64,000 nucleotides of DNA, from positions 868,001 to 932,000 of the forward strand of contig CBDFMY010000003.1 in NCBI GenBank assembly GCA_965249835.1, read 5' to 3'. Position 1 is the stretch's first letter, and each line of letters opens with the position of its first letter. The translations under genes were made by a program, and so were the position numbers. This DNA comes from JAHRAW01 sp965249835 (lineage in GTDB: Bacteria; Pseudomonadota; Gammaproteobacteria; Arenicellales; Poriferihabitantaceae). The notes beneath the pieces were generated by a model. The model ran no database searches and was not told the DNA's origin. It was given only the letters and a program-made list of their open reading frames with translations. Shown here piece by piece: positions 33,899-44,006 of the stretch.

Positions 33899-35062
33899 TT
33901 ATACAACATAAATAACAATAGCCATCAAGACCGCGAAGACAATTGCACCCAAAATTATTTTTGTTATGCCCGCAGGTTTTGCCATATTTTCAGATGACGC
34001 ACCTGCATTTGAATTCTTGGAAACATTGTTTGGTTTTTTGTCCGGCGGCGGATTAATCGTATTCGGTTGTTCTGGTTGTGGCGGTTCCGGCGTGGTAACT
34101 GGCTCATCCACGGGCTCATGGGAAACTTTTAGTTTTGGTTTAGCATCATTTGCCGTATCGGTCTCATGTGGCGCATTGTAATCGGGAAATTCTGGCCACA
34201 CAAAATCGGGGTTCTCTTTCTTATCAAAATTAAACTTACCTACATAATACTGGTTATACAAATAGTCCAAGTCGGTTTTGTAGTGACTAATCGAAAGTGA
34301 ATAATCTGCAGTTCTTTTTCGCGCAAAGTTACGCGCTTCCGCTGCAAGAAAATTCGCCATCTTTTCCAGGCGCATGGACGATTCAGGTTGGCCAAATTCT
34401 GCCATATACGAGTCACTATTAACCTGTGGCAGTTTGTTGTGGAACATCCAATCCAGCGTATTTATTCTGTCATCATCCGGTTTGCTTTGTTCGCCGACAT
34501 GATATCCGAGATAAGAAAACATTCCTTCGGGGTGCATAGCCACATTGTTCATTTCATCAACACCGATAGGAGCCAAAGTTGAAGGCCAGGGAAACCATTC
34601 CTCTTTAAGTTCATTTTTAAGTTCATTTCGCAACCATTTCCCGAAATCTTCCGACTTTTCGTCTATATCGATTTTCCCCCAGTATGAGCGAACTTTTGGC
34701 CAATATCCGCGATACCAATCTCTTTGCGATTCGCTCAGAGGCAATTTCCATTCGAGAATTTTCTTATCCATGATGTCCGGAATATGCAGACCAAACCATT
34801 CACCCGGAAAACTCACATCAGGCCCGCCTTGTTCGTGGGTAAGAACAACCAGTGCTGAAAGTGACCGGATGCTCACCGAATTTTTTGTATAGCAATACCA
34901 TTCAACAAACTGGAGTAGCAATTTGATGCGCTCCCAATCAATTCCGAGACGAGCACTAAAATTTCTGGTGTTGATACGCGGGTCTTCGACCGCTGAAGCG
35001 CGTTTCGCCAAGATGTTAAACATCTTGCAAGTGATCTCGTGTTCTTGAGAATTTTCTTTCAT
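33899..35062 (-). CDS. Tail-anchored protein of unknown function inside the peptide transporter operon
   Basis: 387 residues, not recognised. There is no N-terminal signal peptide. A globular N-terminal part (about 1-300, helical, Trp/Tyr-rich, starting 'MKENSQEHEITCKMFNILAK') is followed by a Pro-rich linker (about 325-360) and a single C-terminal helix ('IILGAIVFAVLMAIVIYVV') that would hold the protein in the inner membrane with its bulk in the cytoplasm. It sits 49 bp upstream of the YejB-like permease and 65 bp downstream of the binding-protein gene, splitting an otherwise standard operon. The DNA is clearly more AT-rich than its neighbours, resembling 1-1775, which suggests horizontal arrival. 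Confidence 0.75.
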   Translation of the reverse strand: MKENSQEHEITCKMFNILAKRASAVEDPRINTRNFSARLGIDWERIKLLLQFVEWYCYTKNSVSIRSLSALVVLTHEQGGPDVSFPGEWFGLHIPDIMDKKILEWKLPLSESQRDWYRGYWPKVRSYWGKIDIDEKSEDFGKWLRNELKNELKEEWFPWPSTLAPIGVDEMNNVAMHPEGMFSYLGYHVGEQSKPDDDRINTLDWMFHNKLPQVNSDSYMAEFGQPESSMRLEKMANFLAAEARNFARKRTADYSLSISHYKTDLDYLYNQYYVGKFNFDKKENPDFVWPEFPDYNAPHETDTANDAKPKLKVSHEPVDEPVTTPEPPQPEQPNTINPPPDKKPNNVSKNSNAGASSENMAKPAGITKIILGAIVFAVLMAIVIYVV

Positions 35063-35127
35063 GGGTATGTCTATTAATTAAAAATGGTGGATGATTGCAG
35101 ATAGAATTTTCAAAAAATGAAAATGGG

Positions 35128-37083
35128 TTACTCAAACCAAAAAGTATCCGGCCTATAGACCCCAAAATACGAAGTCGGCAACCATCCCCAAACGCCAGTC
35201 TGTGGAACATTCTTCAGCCGGTTGCTGACCACCACCGGTTGTGGTACGCCGCTTACCAGACCGATGCTGAACACTTCCTCGCGGTGAATGTCGAGAATTT
35301 CTCGCCACATGTTTTCGCGCTCAGCGGTACTGGTTGCGCGCGACCAGCGATGATACAAATCAAGCAACCTGGCCGCCGCCGGCAAGACCGGTGCTTCACC
35401 GACCTTGCCGGATGATTCGTAATGCTGCCCCCACTTCGGCCATTGCAATTGCGTTTGCGAAGTCGGCGCAAATTCTTCCGGGCTCATGTCCGCGGTGGGC
35501 AAGCCGTTGTCGATGCCGCCCCACATCGCCATCATCGCTTCGCCGGCGAACACGCGCTGACGAAACACTTCGCGTTGCGATGGTTTGGTGTGCAGTTTGA
35601 TGCCGAGTTTCAACCAACTGTCACCAATCAGTTCGAGGATGTCGGTCTCCTCGGTGCTCTCGCCGGCGGTGTGCAATACGATTTCCAGCGTCTCGCCGTT
35701 TTCCATCAGTCGCAAGCCGCGTTTGTTGCGTTTATCCAAACCCAATTCATCGAGCATGCGGTTGGCTTGCGCAGGATCATAATAACTCCACGAGTTTTGG
35801 TATTCGGGTTTGAACAGTATACTTTCCGGCAGCACGGTGTTGTTGGACTCGGCGGCCAGTCCCGAATAAATCACCTGATTGATTTCAAAGCGATTGATGC
35901 CGATAGACAACGCACGGCGAAAGTTTTTATTGCGCACCAGTTTGCGCCATAGCGGATGGTTGCTGTTGAGATTCGGGTAGATAGCCAACTGCGAGCCGCG
36001 ACCGGTGCGCCACAGACGCACGGAAAAATCGTTACGGGATTCGCCGGCTTTAAGGAAAGTGTAGTTATCCAACCGCACATAGCGTCCTTGTAAATCCGAT
36101 TCCCCAGCCGCGGTCTTTGCCGCCACCAGCGCCGAACTGGTGATATGCACGGTTACTTGGTCAATGTAGGGCAGTTGATGACCTTGCGTGTCAACGCGGT
36201 GATAATAGGGATTACGCACAAACACAAAACGCTCGGCCGGCGGCGGCGTGGAATTGACCCAGGGTTGCAACACCGGCAATTCGGGGTTGTCATTTTTATA
36301 CGGGTGATTTTTGCGATGGTGTAAACCGGCCCAGTTGCGCGTCCCCGCTTCCTTGACTTTATCTGCCAGTTTATCCGCCGACAGATAGGTGGCGTGAAAC
36401 TGTCGCAGGTAATGACCGGGTGCATACAAAAACAACGGTCGCGGCGCAGCCAACGCCGGTAGAAAATAGGGATTGGCTTTGGACCAGGTATAGCGCACCG
36501 TAGACGCGTCGATGAATTCCACCGTAGGCGCTTCGCCATCCACCAGTAATTGTTTGGGCAGACCGAACGGATAGAGATCTTCGTTGTTGACGATGTCCCG
36601 CCAATAATAACGAAATGCCTCGCTGGTGAACGGCACGCCGTCCGACCAACGATGACCTTCGCGCAAATAAAAAGTGAATTCGCGTTGTTGTCTGACTTCA
36701 AATTTTTCCAGCAAATCCGGCGTGAGATTGAGGTCGCGGTCGTAGCCCACCAGACGGGCGTAGCCGTAGACCATCATCATGCGGATGTCTTTGCCCTTGC
36801 CCATCAACATGCGCAGGGTGCCGCCGTATCGGCCGTTGACATTGTCGTCGAACGCCGCCAACGCCGGTTGCCAGGGCAGACGTTGGCCGACCGCCGGCAA
36901 CTGACCGGCGGCTACTTTTTCGGCGAAGTAGGGCGGTTCGATGTAAGTGCCGGTGAACGAATCGGCGAACGATTGTGCGCTACCGACGAATAGAGCGATG
37001 GCTATTGCTACGGTCAACAACCGATGCGTGCGCATTCTTGATAAAGCGAATACTACTGTTTCTTTTAATTGCTTGTGTTTCAT
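35128..37083 (-). CDS. Peptide ABC transporter substrate-binding protein, YejA-like
   Basis: 651 residues with a signal peptide (hydrophobic core 'LLTVAIAIALFVGSAQSFA', cleavage near residue 40). The SBP_bac_5 fold follows: 'YGGTLRMLMGKGKDIRMMMV', 'LLEKFEVRQQREFTFYLREG', 'HRWSDGVPFTSEAFRYYWRD', 'RNKNFRRALSIGINRFEINQ'. This length and the 'WSDG' block match the large YejA branch that binds oligopeptides or microcin-like peptides in the periplasm. Its start overlaps the stop of the ATPase gene by 4 bp. It is the second gene of the operon. Confidence 0.92.
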   Translation of the reverse strand: MKHKQLKETVVFALSRMRTHRLLTVAIAIALFVGSAQSFADSFTGTYIEPPYFAEKVAAGQLPAVGQRLPWQPALAAFDDNVNGRYGGTLRMLMGKGKDIRMMMVYGYARLVGYDRDLNLTPDLLEKFEVRQQREFTFYLREGHRWSDGVPFTSEAFRYYWRDIVNNEDLYPFGLPKQLLVDGEAPTVEFIDASTVRYTWSKANPYFLPALAAPRPLFLYAPGHYLRQFHATYLSADKLADKVKEAGTRNWAGLHHRKNHPYKNDNPELPVLQPWVNSTPPPAERFVFVRNPYYHRVDTQGHQLPYIDQVTVHITSSALVAAKTAAGESDLQGRYVRLDNYTFLKAGESRNDFSVRLWRTGRGSQLAIYPNLNSNHPLWRKLVRNKNFRRALSIGINRFEINQVIYSGLAAESNNTVLPESILFKPEYQNSWSYYDPAQANRMLDELGLDKRNKRGLRLMENGETLEIVLHTAGESTEETDILELIGDSWLKLGIKLHTKPSQREVFRQRVFAGEAMMAMWGGIDNGLPTADMSPEEFAPTSQTQLQWPKWGQHYESSGKVGEAPVLPAAARLLDLYHRWSRATSTAERENMWREILDIHREEVFSIGLVSGVPQPVVVSNRLKNVPQTGVWGWLPTSYFGVYRPDTFWFE

Positions 37084-38996
37084 GCGAGCGGGTGCCTGGT
37101 AGCCCGCACCAAATGTCCCGGCGCGATCTCGAACAGTTGCGCGGATTGCCCCGGTTGTTCGGTATAGGGTGCCGGCCAGTTGCTCGGTAGGTCGCCGACC
37201 GGGTCGGCACCCGGAATAGAGATGCGGTCAAAATCCAGCAATTGGTCGAGGTCGGCAACCGGAATTGCCTCCAGCAACGTTTGGGTGTAGGGATGAGTCG
37301 GGCGCGCAAACAGCGATTGGCAATCCGCCAGTTCGACGAATTCGCCGCGATACATCACCGCGATGCGGTCGGCGATGTAATCCACCACCGCCAGATTGTG
37401 GGAGATAAACAAATAACTGAGGCCCAGTTCGCTTTGCAGGTCTTTCATCAGATTCAGCACCTGGGCTTGGATGGACACGTCCAGCGCCGACACCGGCTCA
37501 TCGCAAATCAGCAAATCCGGTTGCAACGCAAGCGCCCGCGCGATGCCGATGCGTTGTCGTTGTCCGCCGGAAAAACTGTGGGGATACCTGCGCAGGTGAC
37601 GCGGGTCGAGTCCCACCAGCCGCATCAGTTCGCTGCTCATTTCCATTTGATAATCGCGCCCGCCGAGTTGATGAATTTCCATCGGCTCGCGGATGATGTC
37701 AAACAAAGTCATGCTCGGATTCAGCGAGCCGACCGGGTCCTGAAAAATATATTGCACTTTGCAACGATAATCAAAAAGTTGTGCGGCGCTCATCGCTTCC
37801 ACGCGATAGCCGTCTTCCGCGCTTTGTTGCGCACGGCTATCGGCAATCCCCGGCCATAATTGTATGCTACCGCTGTCGGGAAGGATGGCGTGAGCGATGA
37901 GTTTGCCGAGGGTGGATTTGCCGCTGCCGGATTCCCCCACCAGTCCCAGACATTTGCCGCGAAACAAATCAAAACTGACATCGTTGACCGCGCGGATTTT
38001 GTGCGGTTTCGCTGTCAGCGACCATGCACCGGCGCGCACACCGAAATGTTTGGTGAGATGTTGAACACTGAGAATGAGTTGCGGTTGGGATGATTGCGCC
38101 CGGGTTTTCTTCGCGCTGAGAAAGCCGCCGATCTCGGCTTTAATCTCGCGCAACGGGGTGAGACGTTCGCCCGGCTGGCGATCGAAATTCGGCACCGCTT
38201 TGAGCAACGCACGGGTGTATTTATGTTTGGGATTGGAAAATATTTTCTCCACCGGCCCGCGTTCCATCACTTCGCCGTGATACAGCACCACCACATCTTC
38301 GGTCACATTCGCCACCACGCCGAGGTCGTGGGTAATCATCAGCATCGCCATGTTGAGTTGGCTTTGCAGATTTTTAATGAGTTTGAGAATTTGCGCCTGA
38401 ATGGTGACATCGAGCGCGGTGGTCGGTTCGTCGGCGATCAGCAGTGACGGATGGCAAATCAGTGCCATGGCGATCATGGCGCGCTGACGCATGCCGCCGG
38501 AAAGTTCAAAAGGGTAGCGATTGAGTGCCTGATCCGGCGCGTCGAATCCCACGATCTCGAGCATGTCGCGGGTGATTTTCATGCCCTCGGCGCGTTCCAC
38601 TTGGCGATGCAGAAACAACGCCTCGGAAATCTGGTCGCCGATGGTGTGCAACGCCGACAACGACACCATCGGTTCTTGAAAAATCAGCGAAATGCAGCCG
38701 CCACGCAAGTCCTGCATTTTGCGCCCGTTGGGGTCAAGCGTGGTGAGGTCCATCTGTTCGATTCCTTTTTGCCGGTCGTGCAGGATAATTTGCCCGGTAG
38801 TAACCGTGGCATTTTCCGGCAACAGGCCCATGATCGCGCGTGCGATTACTGATTTGCCGGAGCCGGATTCCCCCACCAACGCCACGCTGGCGCCGCGGCG
38901 GATGTCGAACGATACGCCGCGCACCGCTTCCAGAGTGGTGCCGTGAATGGTGAAATGAACCCGCAGGTCGCGGATAGAAACTAACGGCCGGGTCAT
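37080..38996 (-). CDS. Peptide ABC transporter, fused double ATPase, YejF-like
   Basis: 638 residues carrying two ABC domains in one chain, as in YejF. The first (about 5-265) has Walker A 'GESGSGKS', signature 'LSGGMRQRAMIAMAL' and 'LLIADEPTTALDV'. The second (about 310-590) has 'GESGSGKST', 'FSGGQRQRIGIARAL' and 'LLICDEPVSALDV'. Each ends with the oligo_HPY-like tail ('NPKHKYTRALLKAVP', 'PTHPYTQTLLEAIP'). It powers import by the YejB/YejE pair. It is the first gene of the operon, so the promoter should lie in 38997-39217. Confidence 0.95.
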   Translation of the reverse strand: MTRPLVSIRDLRVHFTIHGTTLEAVRGVSFDIRRGASVALVGESGSGKSVIARAIMGLLPENATVTTGQIILHDRQKGIEQMDLTTLDPNGRKMQDLRGGCISLIFQEPMVSLSALHTIGDQISEALFLHRQVERAEGMKITRDMLEIVGFDAPDQALNRYPFELSGGMRQRAMIAMALICHPSLLIADEPTTALDVTIQAQILKLIKNLQSQLNMAMLMITHDLGVVANVTEDVVVLYHGEVMERGPVEKIFSNPKHKYTRALLKAVPNFDRQPGERLTPLREIKAEIGGFLSAKKTRAQSSQPQLILSVQHLTKHFGVRAGAWSLTAKPHKIRAVNDVSFDLFRGKCLGLVGESGSGKSTLGKLIAHAILPDSGSIQLWPGIADSRAQQSAEDGYRVEAMSAAQLFDYRCKVQYIFQDPVGSLNPSMTLFDIIREPMEIHQLGGRDYQMEMSSELMRLVGLDPRHLRRYPHSFSGGQRQRIGIARALALQPDLLICDEPVSALDVSIQAQVLNLMKDLQSELGLSYLFISHNLAVVDYIADRIAVMYRGEFVELADCQSLFARPTHPYTQTLLEAIPVADLDQLLDFDRISIPGADPVGDLPSNWPAPYTEQPGQSAQLFEIAPGHLVRATRHPLA

Positions 38997-39217
38997 TGCA
39001 TCAACTTGGGTATGCCTTGGGATGTTCAGGGTTGGTTTGTGCGGTTATTGTCTGCTGAATATTCCATCCGGCGGCACCGGCACCCGGTTACCGTCCGCGT
39101 CATTATTACACAGATTCACCTGCCGGGTCGGGCTTGTATGATGCCACCATGATCTGGACAAATCGGGCAAAAGTTTGGCGATAGATTGGCAGGGCAAGTA
39201 ATCCAACCCCCAACTCG

Positions 39218-41692
39218 TCATTGCGCGTGGGCAGGTTTGATACGAATAGCCGGGTTCAGTTGCTTGGCCGGTTGCTGCCAGTATTTTCGGTGGGTGCCGC
39301 GGTGGCCCCGAATAGTGATACCGGTGGCGGTAAAGGACGCGGTGATGGCGCCTTCGTCGGCGGTTTTATATAGCGGGATTTGTCGGCGCGCATAGCGTTT
39401 GGCGACGACTTCGTGCGGATGCCGGTAGCGGTTCAGATAGCCGATGCTTGCCAACGCGATGGTGGGCTGCACGCGACTCAGAAACACTTCGGTGGAAGAA
39501 GTTTTGCTACCGTGGTGCGGTGCTTGCAATACATCCGCAGCGAGGTTGCGTTTGGAGTTGGCGAGCGCGTTCTCCGCCGGTTTGCCGATGTCGCCGGTCA
39601 ATAAGAGCGAACCGAATTCGGAACTGACTTTAAGCACGCAGGAAGCATCGTTTTCGCTTGTGACATTGTTTTCGAAAATTTGCGGCGATGGCCACAACAT
39701 TTCAAATCGAACCTCATCCCAAACCCAACTTTGACCGGCATGACATGGTTGCGAGGTCGGTATGGATGCGGGGACGCTGGTCAGGATGCGCTTGACATTG
39801 AATCGTTTCAGTACTGCGCGATGGCCGCCGATATGGTCGTTGTCGCCGTGGCTGATGATGAAGCCATCGATGGTGTCGGTATCCAGTTGCTGTAAAAAAG
39901 GAACCACCACGGTCTGGCCGGCGTCCAGCCCGCCTTTGAATCGCGGGCCCGTGTCATACACCAGCAGGTGATGGCGGGTTTGCACCACCGATGCCAATCC
40001 ATGACCAACTTCGAGCATGGTGTAGCGAAACTCGCCCGCAGCGGGCACAGCGGGTGTGACCGAGAACAGCGGCAACAGCCACAGCAGTCCGCTCCAGCGC
40101 GCCGGAAAAACGCCGGGCGACAACAATAAACCCACGCCCACCGCCGCCAAAGGCAGCGACCATAACGGTGGTGACGGTTGCTGCCACACCGACCAGTCGC
40201 TCGCGGAAAGCCATTCGAGCAATACCCACAGCCATTCGATGATCCACAGCGAGCATTGGAATGCCAGCGTCGCTACCGCTTCGAGTCCGATGAAATACAG
40301 CATCAATCCCAGCAATGCCACCGGAACCGCGACCATTCCAATGACCGGAACCGCTACCAGATTGGCGAGTGGCGCGACCAAGGAAACTCGGTGAAACAGT
40401 GCCAGCAACAATGGTGCCATGCCGACAAACAACACAACTTGTATGGCCGACCACGCGCCGAGTTTGCGCAAAATTTTTCGGGCGAGGTAAGTCGCATCAG
40501 GCGTATTGGTCGCGGTAGTAGATTGAGCCGCATTCGGCGGATGAGTGTTGGGCAAATGCTGGCTGCGGGTTCGTGCGACGCCCAACACTAATATCATCAC
40601 CGCGCCGAAAGAAAGCCAGAATCCACCGGATAAAGTTGCCAACGGATCCACCGCCAGCACTACCGCCAACGCGATCACCAGAGTTTCACCGCCAAATGGT
40701 CGGCGCTGGAAAAACATCGCCGCCGCAACCACCGCCAGCATGCACACCGCGCGCTGGGTCGGAATGGTCATGCCCGCAAGGAGCGCATAAATCAGACCGG
40801 CAAGCAGCCCGATCAGGACGCCGATTTTCGGTGCCGGCACGCTCAAGGGTAACGCGCCGGCAAATCGCCAGCACCAACTGCCGAGCAGCAACGCCAGCCC
40901 GGACACCAGGCCGATGTGCAAACCTGATATGGCAACCAGATGAATGGTTCCGGTTCGCAGCAGAACATCCCAGTTGCGCGCATTCATATCGTTGCGGATG
41001 CCCACCACCAGCGCGGCGATCAGCCCGGCTTGTTCGCTGTCGTTTAATGATGTGCGAATAAAACCGGCAACGCGCTGACGAAAGGCGGCGACGGAAAAAG
41101 CACTTTGCGCTTTCAGCAACAGCGGTGGCGGATGGTTGCGCACATAGCCGGTGGCGCGCAGGTGGTGGTGAAACAAATAAGTTTCGTAGTTGAACGGCGC
41201 GCCGGGGTTTTGATAACCGCGCGCCTGTTTGAGTCGTGCGGTGAAGCGCCATTGCTGGCCGCTCAGGATTTGCGGTTGATCTTGATACAGTTTCAGGCGG
41301 ATTTTTCCGGGCGATGGATAGACGGTTCCGCGCCACGCCAGTTGCTCCACCTTGAAATCAAAACGCTGGTATCCATCGGTGGCCACCGGCGCACCGATTA
41401 CCTGCCCCGAAATGACCACATCTTTTTTCTCCATTGCCGTCGGAATGGTGGCACCGAACACTACCGTGGCAACCACTGCCGCCCAGCAAAACCCGACGGC
41501 GAGAGCGGCGACCGGTCGCAACCAGATGTAGCGAACGGCAAACGGTGCCAGTAGTAGCAACGCCGCGATGGCGAGTAGCAAAGAAGGAAGTTGCGAAAAA
41601 AATCGGAGCGAGGTCACGCCGATGGAAAATAGCAACAACCACAGGTGGGGGTTGTTGCAGGCATCTGGCCATTGAAATATTCTGTGTTGCAT
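39218..41692 (-). CDS. comEC: DNA uptake channel protein ComEC/Rec2
   Basis: 824 residues, the normal size. N-terminal membrane helices and a DUF4131-like region (1-190) precede the Competence domain with many helices ('GTIHLVAISGLHIGLVSGLA', 'MTIPTQRAVCMLAVV'). From about 560 a metallo-beta-lactamase domain follows, with 'GFIISHGDNDHIGGHRAVLK' as its metal site, 'LLLTGDIGKPAENAL' and 'DVLQAPHHGSKTSSTEVFLS'. It carries single-stranded DNA across the inner membrane during transformation. Natural competence would supply material for the recombination suggested by the porin locus, although other com genes are not in the window. Confidence 0.95.
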   Translation of the reverse strand: MQHRIFQWPDACNNPHLWLLLFSIGVTSLRFFSQLPSLLLAIAALLLLAPFAVRYIWLRPVAALAVGFCWAAVVATVVFGATIPTAMEKKDVVISGQVIGAPVATDGYQRFDFKVEQLAWRGTVYPSPGKIRLKLYQDQPQILSGQQWRFTARLKQARGYQNPGAPFNYETYLFHHHLRATGYVRNHPPPLLLKAQSAFSVAAFRQRVAGFIRTSLNDSEQAGLIAALVVGIRNDMNARNWDVLLRTGTIHLVAISGLHIGLVSGLALLLGSWCWRFAGALPLSVPAPKIGVLIGLLAGLIYALLAGMTIPTQRAVCMLAVVAAAMFFQRRPFGGETLVIALAVVLAVDPLATLSGGFWLSFGAVMILVLGVARTRSQHLPNTHPPNAAQSTTATNTPDATYLARKILRKLGAWSAIQVVLFVGMAPLLLALFHRVSLVAPLANLVAVPVIGMVAVPVALLGLMLYFIGLEAVATLAFQCSLWIIEWLWVLLEWLSASDWSVWQQPSPPLWSLPLAAVGVGLLLSPGVFPARWSGLLWLLPLFSVTPAVPAAGEFRYTMLEVGHGLASVVQTRHHLLVYDTGPRFKGGLDAGQTVVVPFLQQLDTDTIDGFIISHGDNDHIGGHRAVLKRFNVKRILTSVPASIPTSQPCHAGQSWVWDEVRFEMLWPSPQIFENNVTSENDASCVLKVSSEFGSLLLTGDIGKPAENALANSKRNLAADVLQAPHHGSKTSSTEVFLSRVQPTIALASIGYLNRYRHPHEVVAKRYARRQIPLYKTADEGAITASFTATGITIRGHRGTHRKYWQQPAKQLNPAIRIKPAHAQ

Positions 41693-41730
41693 GGTTGATC
41701 GTCCTGATCGGTATCTTGAAGTCCTGCCGC

Positions 41731-41865
41731 TATATTACCACATTGCGCTTGCCTATTTTCCGCCATGCTTTGTTGCGCATCGTCGCTCGGTCGTTCACAT
41801 ACTTAATGTATTGCTCACTCCCTCGCTCCTCGCACGCCTTGCCTGACAACGAAAAGACAAGCGCA
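41731..41865. repeat. Dispersed repeat B copy
   Basis: The 'TTGCGCTTGCCTATTTTCCG' start, the CATACTTAATGTATTG palindrome and the 'CGCACGCCTTGCCTGACAAC' end match the other repeat B copies. It lies between comEC and the groEL terminator. Confidence 0.8.
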
Positions 41866-41902
41866 ACAATAAAAAAAAACCCTGCCCGAAGGCAGGGTTT
41901 TG
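41866..41902 (-). terminator. Rho-independent terminator of groESL
   Basis: On the minus strand a CCCTGCC-TTCG-GGCAGGG stem with a UUCG tetraloop is followed by a run of about ten T. It lies 25 bp after the groEL stop. Confidence 0.93.
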
Positions 41903-41926
41903 AATCAACGAAAAAGCAATGAGCAA

Positions 41927-43570
41927 TTACATCATGCCGCCCATACCACCCATTCCGCCGCCCATGTCGGGCATCGCCGGCGCGGTTTTATCTTCGGGGA
42001 TTTCCGCGACCATCGCTTCGGTGGTAATCAGCAGGCCGGCGATGGATGCCGCGTTTTGCAACGCCGCACGGGTTACCTTGGTGGGATCGAGAATGCCCAT
42101 TTCGATCATGTCGCCGTATTCACCGGTAGCGGCGTTGTAGCCAAAGTTACCCTTGTTCTCCGCCACTTTGTTGAGGATGACGGAAGAGTCTTCGCCGGCG
42201 TTGGCGACGATCTGTCGCAACGGTTCCTGCAAAGAGCGAAGCGCGATTTTGATGCCCATGTCCTGGTCCGGGTTGTCGCCGGAAACTTTGGTGACCGCGG
42301 TCGCGCAACGCACCAACGCAGTGCCACCGCCCGGAACAACGCCTTCTTCCACCGCCGCACGGGTCGCGTGCAACGCGTCTTCCACGCGCGCTTTTTTCTC
42401 CTTCATTTCGACTTCGGTGGCGGCACCTACTTTAATTACCGCCACACCGCCGGCCAGTTTGGCTACGCGCTCCTGCATTTTTTCGCGGTCGTAATCGCTG
42501 GTTGCCTCTTCGATCTGAGTGCGAATCTGGTTAACCCGCGCCTCGATATCTTTGTGGCTACCGGCACCGTCGATGATGGTTGAGTTTTCTTTGGAGATCT
42601 GGATGCGCTTTGCCTGACCAAGGTCGTCCAGCGTGGCGCTTTCAAGGCTCATACCGACTTCCTCGCTAATCACACGACCACCGGTCAACACCGCGATGTC
42701 TTCGAGCATCGCTTTGCGGCGGTCGCCGAAGCCGGGGGCTTTGACCGCACAGACCTTGACGATGCCGCGGATGTTGTTGACCACCAGCGTTGCCAATGCT
42801 TCGCCGTCCACATCTTCGGCGATGACCATCAGCGGTCGGCTGGATTTCGCCACCGCTTCGAGAGACGGCAACATGTCGCGGATGTTGGAGATTTTTTTGT
42901 CGTAGATCAATACAAAGGGATTTTCCAGATTGACCGCCATGCTGTCCTGATCGTTGATGAAATACGGCGACAGGTAACCGCGGTCAAACTGCATTCCCTC
43001 AACCACTTCCAGTTCATTCTCCAGCGTGTTGCCTTCTTCGACGGTAATCACGCCTTCCTTGCCGACTTTTTCCATGGACTCGGCGATGATGTCGCCGATG
43101 TTGGTATCGGCGTTGGCCGACACCGTGCCCACCTGAGCGATTTCTTTATGGTCGGCACAGGGTCGGGAAAGTTTCTTGAGTTCCGCCACTGTAGCCACAA
43201 CCGCTTTGTCGATGCCACGTTTCAAATCCATGGGGTTCATGCCGGCGGCCACCGCTTTCATGCCTTCGTAGACCATCGATTGCGACAGTACGGTGGCTGT
43301 GGTGGTCCCATCTCCGGCGTCGTCGGAGGTCTTGGAAGCTACTTCCTTGACCATCTGCGCGCCCATGTTTTCGAGTTTGTCTTTGAGTTCAATTTCCTTT
43401 GCCACCGAAACGCCGTCTTTGGTGACGGTGGGGGCGCCGAAGGATTTGTCCAGCACCACATTCCGGCCTTTGGGGCCCAGGGTTATTTTTACGGCGTCTG
43501 CCAGGGTGTTGATGCCCCGTAACATTCGCGCACGTGCGCTTTCGCCGAATACGACTTCTTTTGCAGCCAT
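41927..43570 (-). CDS. groEL: Chaperonin GroEL (60 kDa)
   Basis: 547 residues, standard length. The double-ring chaperonin folds client proteins with ATP and the GroES lid. Diagnostic blocks include 'AKEVVFGESARARMLRGIN' at the start, 'TLGPKGRNVVLDKSFGAP', 'DGTTTATVLSQ' (nucleotide binding), and the C-terminal Gly-Gly-Met tail ('GGGMGGMGGMM'). A good GAGGAG ribosome site lies 7 bp before ATG 43570. It is the second gene of the groES-groEL operon, 44 bp after groES, with a strong terminator. Confidence 0.99.
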   Translation of the reverse strand: MAAKEVVFGESARARMLRGINTLADAVKITLGPKGRNVVLDKSFGAPTVTKDGVSVAKEIELKDKLENMGAQMVKEVASKTSDDAGDGTTTATVLSQSMVYEGMKAVAAGMNPMDLKRGIDKAVVATVAELKKLSRPCADHKEIAQVGTVSANADTNIGDIIAESMEKVGKEGVITVEEGNTLENELEVVEGMQFDRGYLSPYFINDQDSMAVNLENPFVLIYDKKISNIRDMLPSLEAVAKSSRPLMVIAEDVDGEALATLVVNNIRGIVKVCAVKAPGFGDRRKAMLEDIAVLTGGRVISEEVGMSLESATLDDLGQAKRIQISKENSTIIDGAGSHKDIEARVNQIRTQIEEATSDYDREKMQERVAKLAGGVAVIKVGAATEVEMKEKKARVEDALHATRAAVEEGVVPGGGTALVRCATAVTKVSGDNPDQDMGIKIALRSLQEPLRQIVANAGEDSSVILNKVAENKGNFGYNAATGEYGDMIEMGILDPTKVTRAALQNAASIAGLLITTEAMVAEIPEDKTAPAMPDMGGGMGGMGGMM

Positions 43571-43614
43571 TAGTTACTCCTCTGTGAAAAAATTTGTTCT
43601 GTTAACGGTTTGGA

Positions 43615-43905
43615 TCAGCCTTCAATGACACCCATGATGTCATCTTCGCGCATCACCAAAACTTCTTCGCCATCGACTTTGACTTCGGTGCCGGAATATT
43701 TTCCGAACAGCACCTTGTCGCCAGCCTTGACATCGAGACCACGTTGTTCGCCATTGTCGAGCACCTTGCCGTTGCCCACCGCCAGAATTTCTCCCTGCAT
43801 GGGCTTTTCGGCGGCAGATTCGGGGATGACGATGCCCCCCGGGCTGGTTCGCTCGTCTTCGATGCGTCGCACGACGACGCGGTCATGAAGCGGACGGATG
43901 TTCAT
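43615..43905 (-). CDS. groES: Co-chaperonin GroES
   Basis: 96 residues: 'MNIRPLHDRVVVRRIEDERT', the mobile loop 'SPGGIVIPESAAEKPMQGEI', and 'GDKVLFGKYSGTEVKVDGEE'. It forms the heptameric lid of GroEL. ATG 43905 is preceded by AGGAGAA; a longer open frame upstream crosses the operator and is not translated. First gene of groESL. Confidence 0.99.
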   Translation of the reverse strand: MNIRPLHDRVVVRRIEDERTSPGGIVIPESAAEKPMQGEILAVGNGKVLDNGEQRGLDVKAGDKVLFGKYSGTEVKVDGEEVLVMREDDIMGVIEG

Positions 43906-43979
43906 TCGCTTTATTCTCCTCATAAAAGTTGTAGATAAAACAAGATGTTGGCGGGTGCCGGGGGTTTTTGCCCCATTTA

Positions 43980-44006
43980 TTAGCACTCGCCGCGAGTGAG
44001 TGCTAA
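43980..44006 (-). promoter_or_regulatory. CIRCE operator (HrcA binding site)
   Basis: TTAGCACTC, nine bases, GAGTGCTAA: a perfect CIRCE inverted repeat. HrcA represses groESL through this element until heat stress. It lies 74 bp before the groES start, directly downstream of the promoter -10. Confidence 0.97.
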
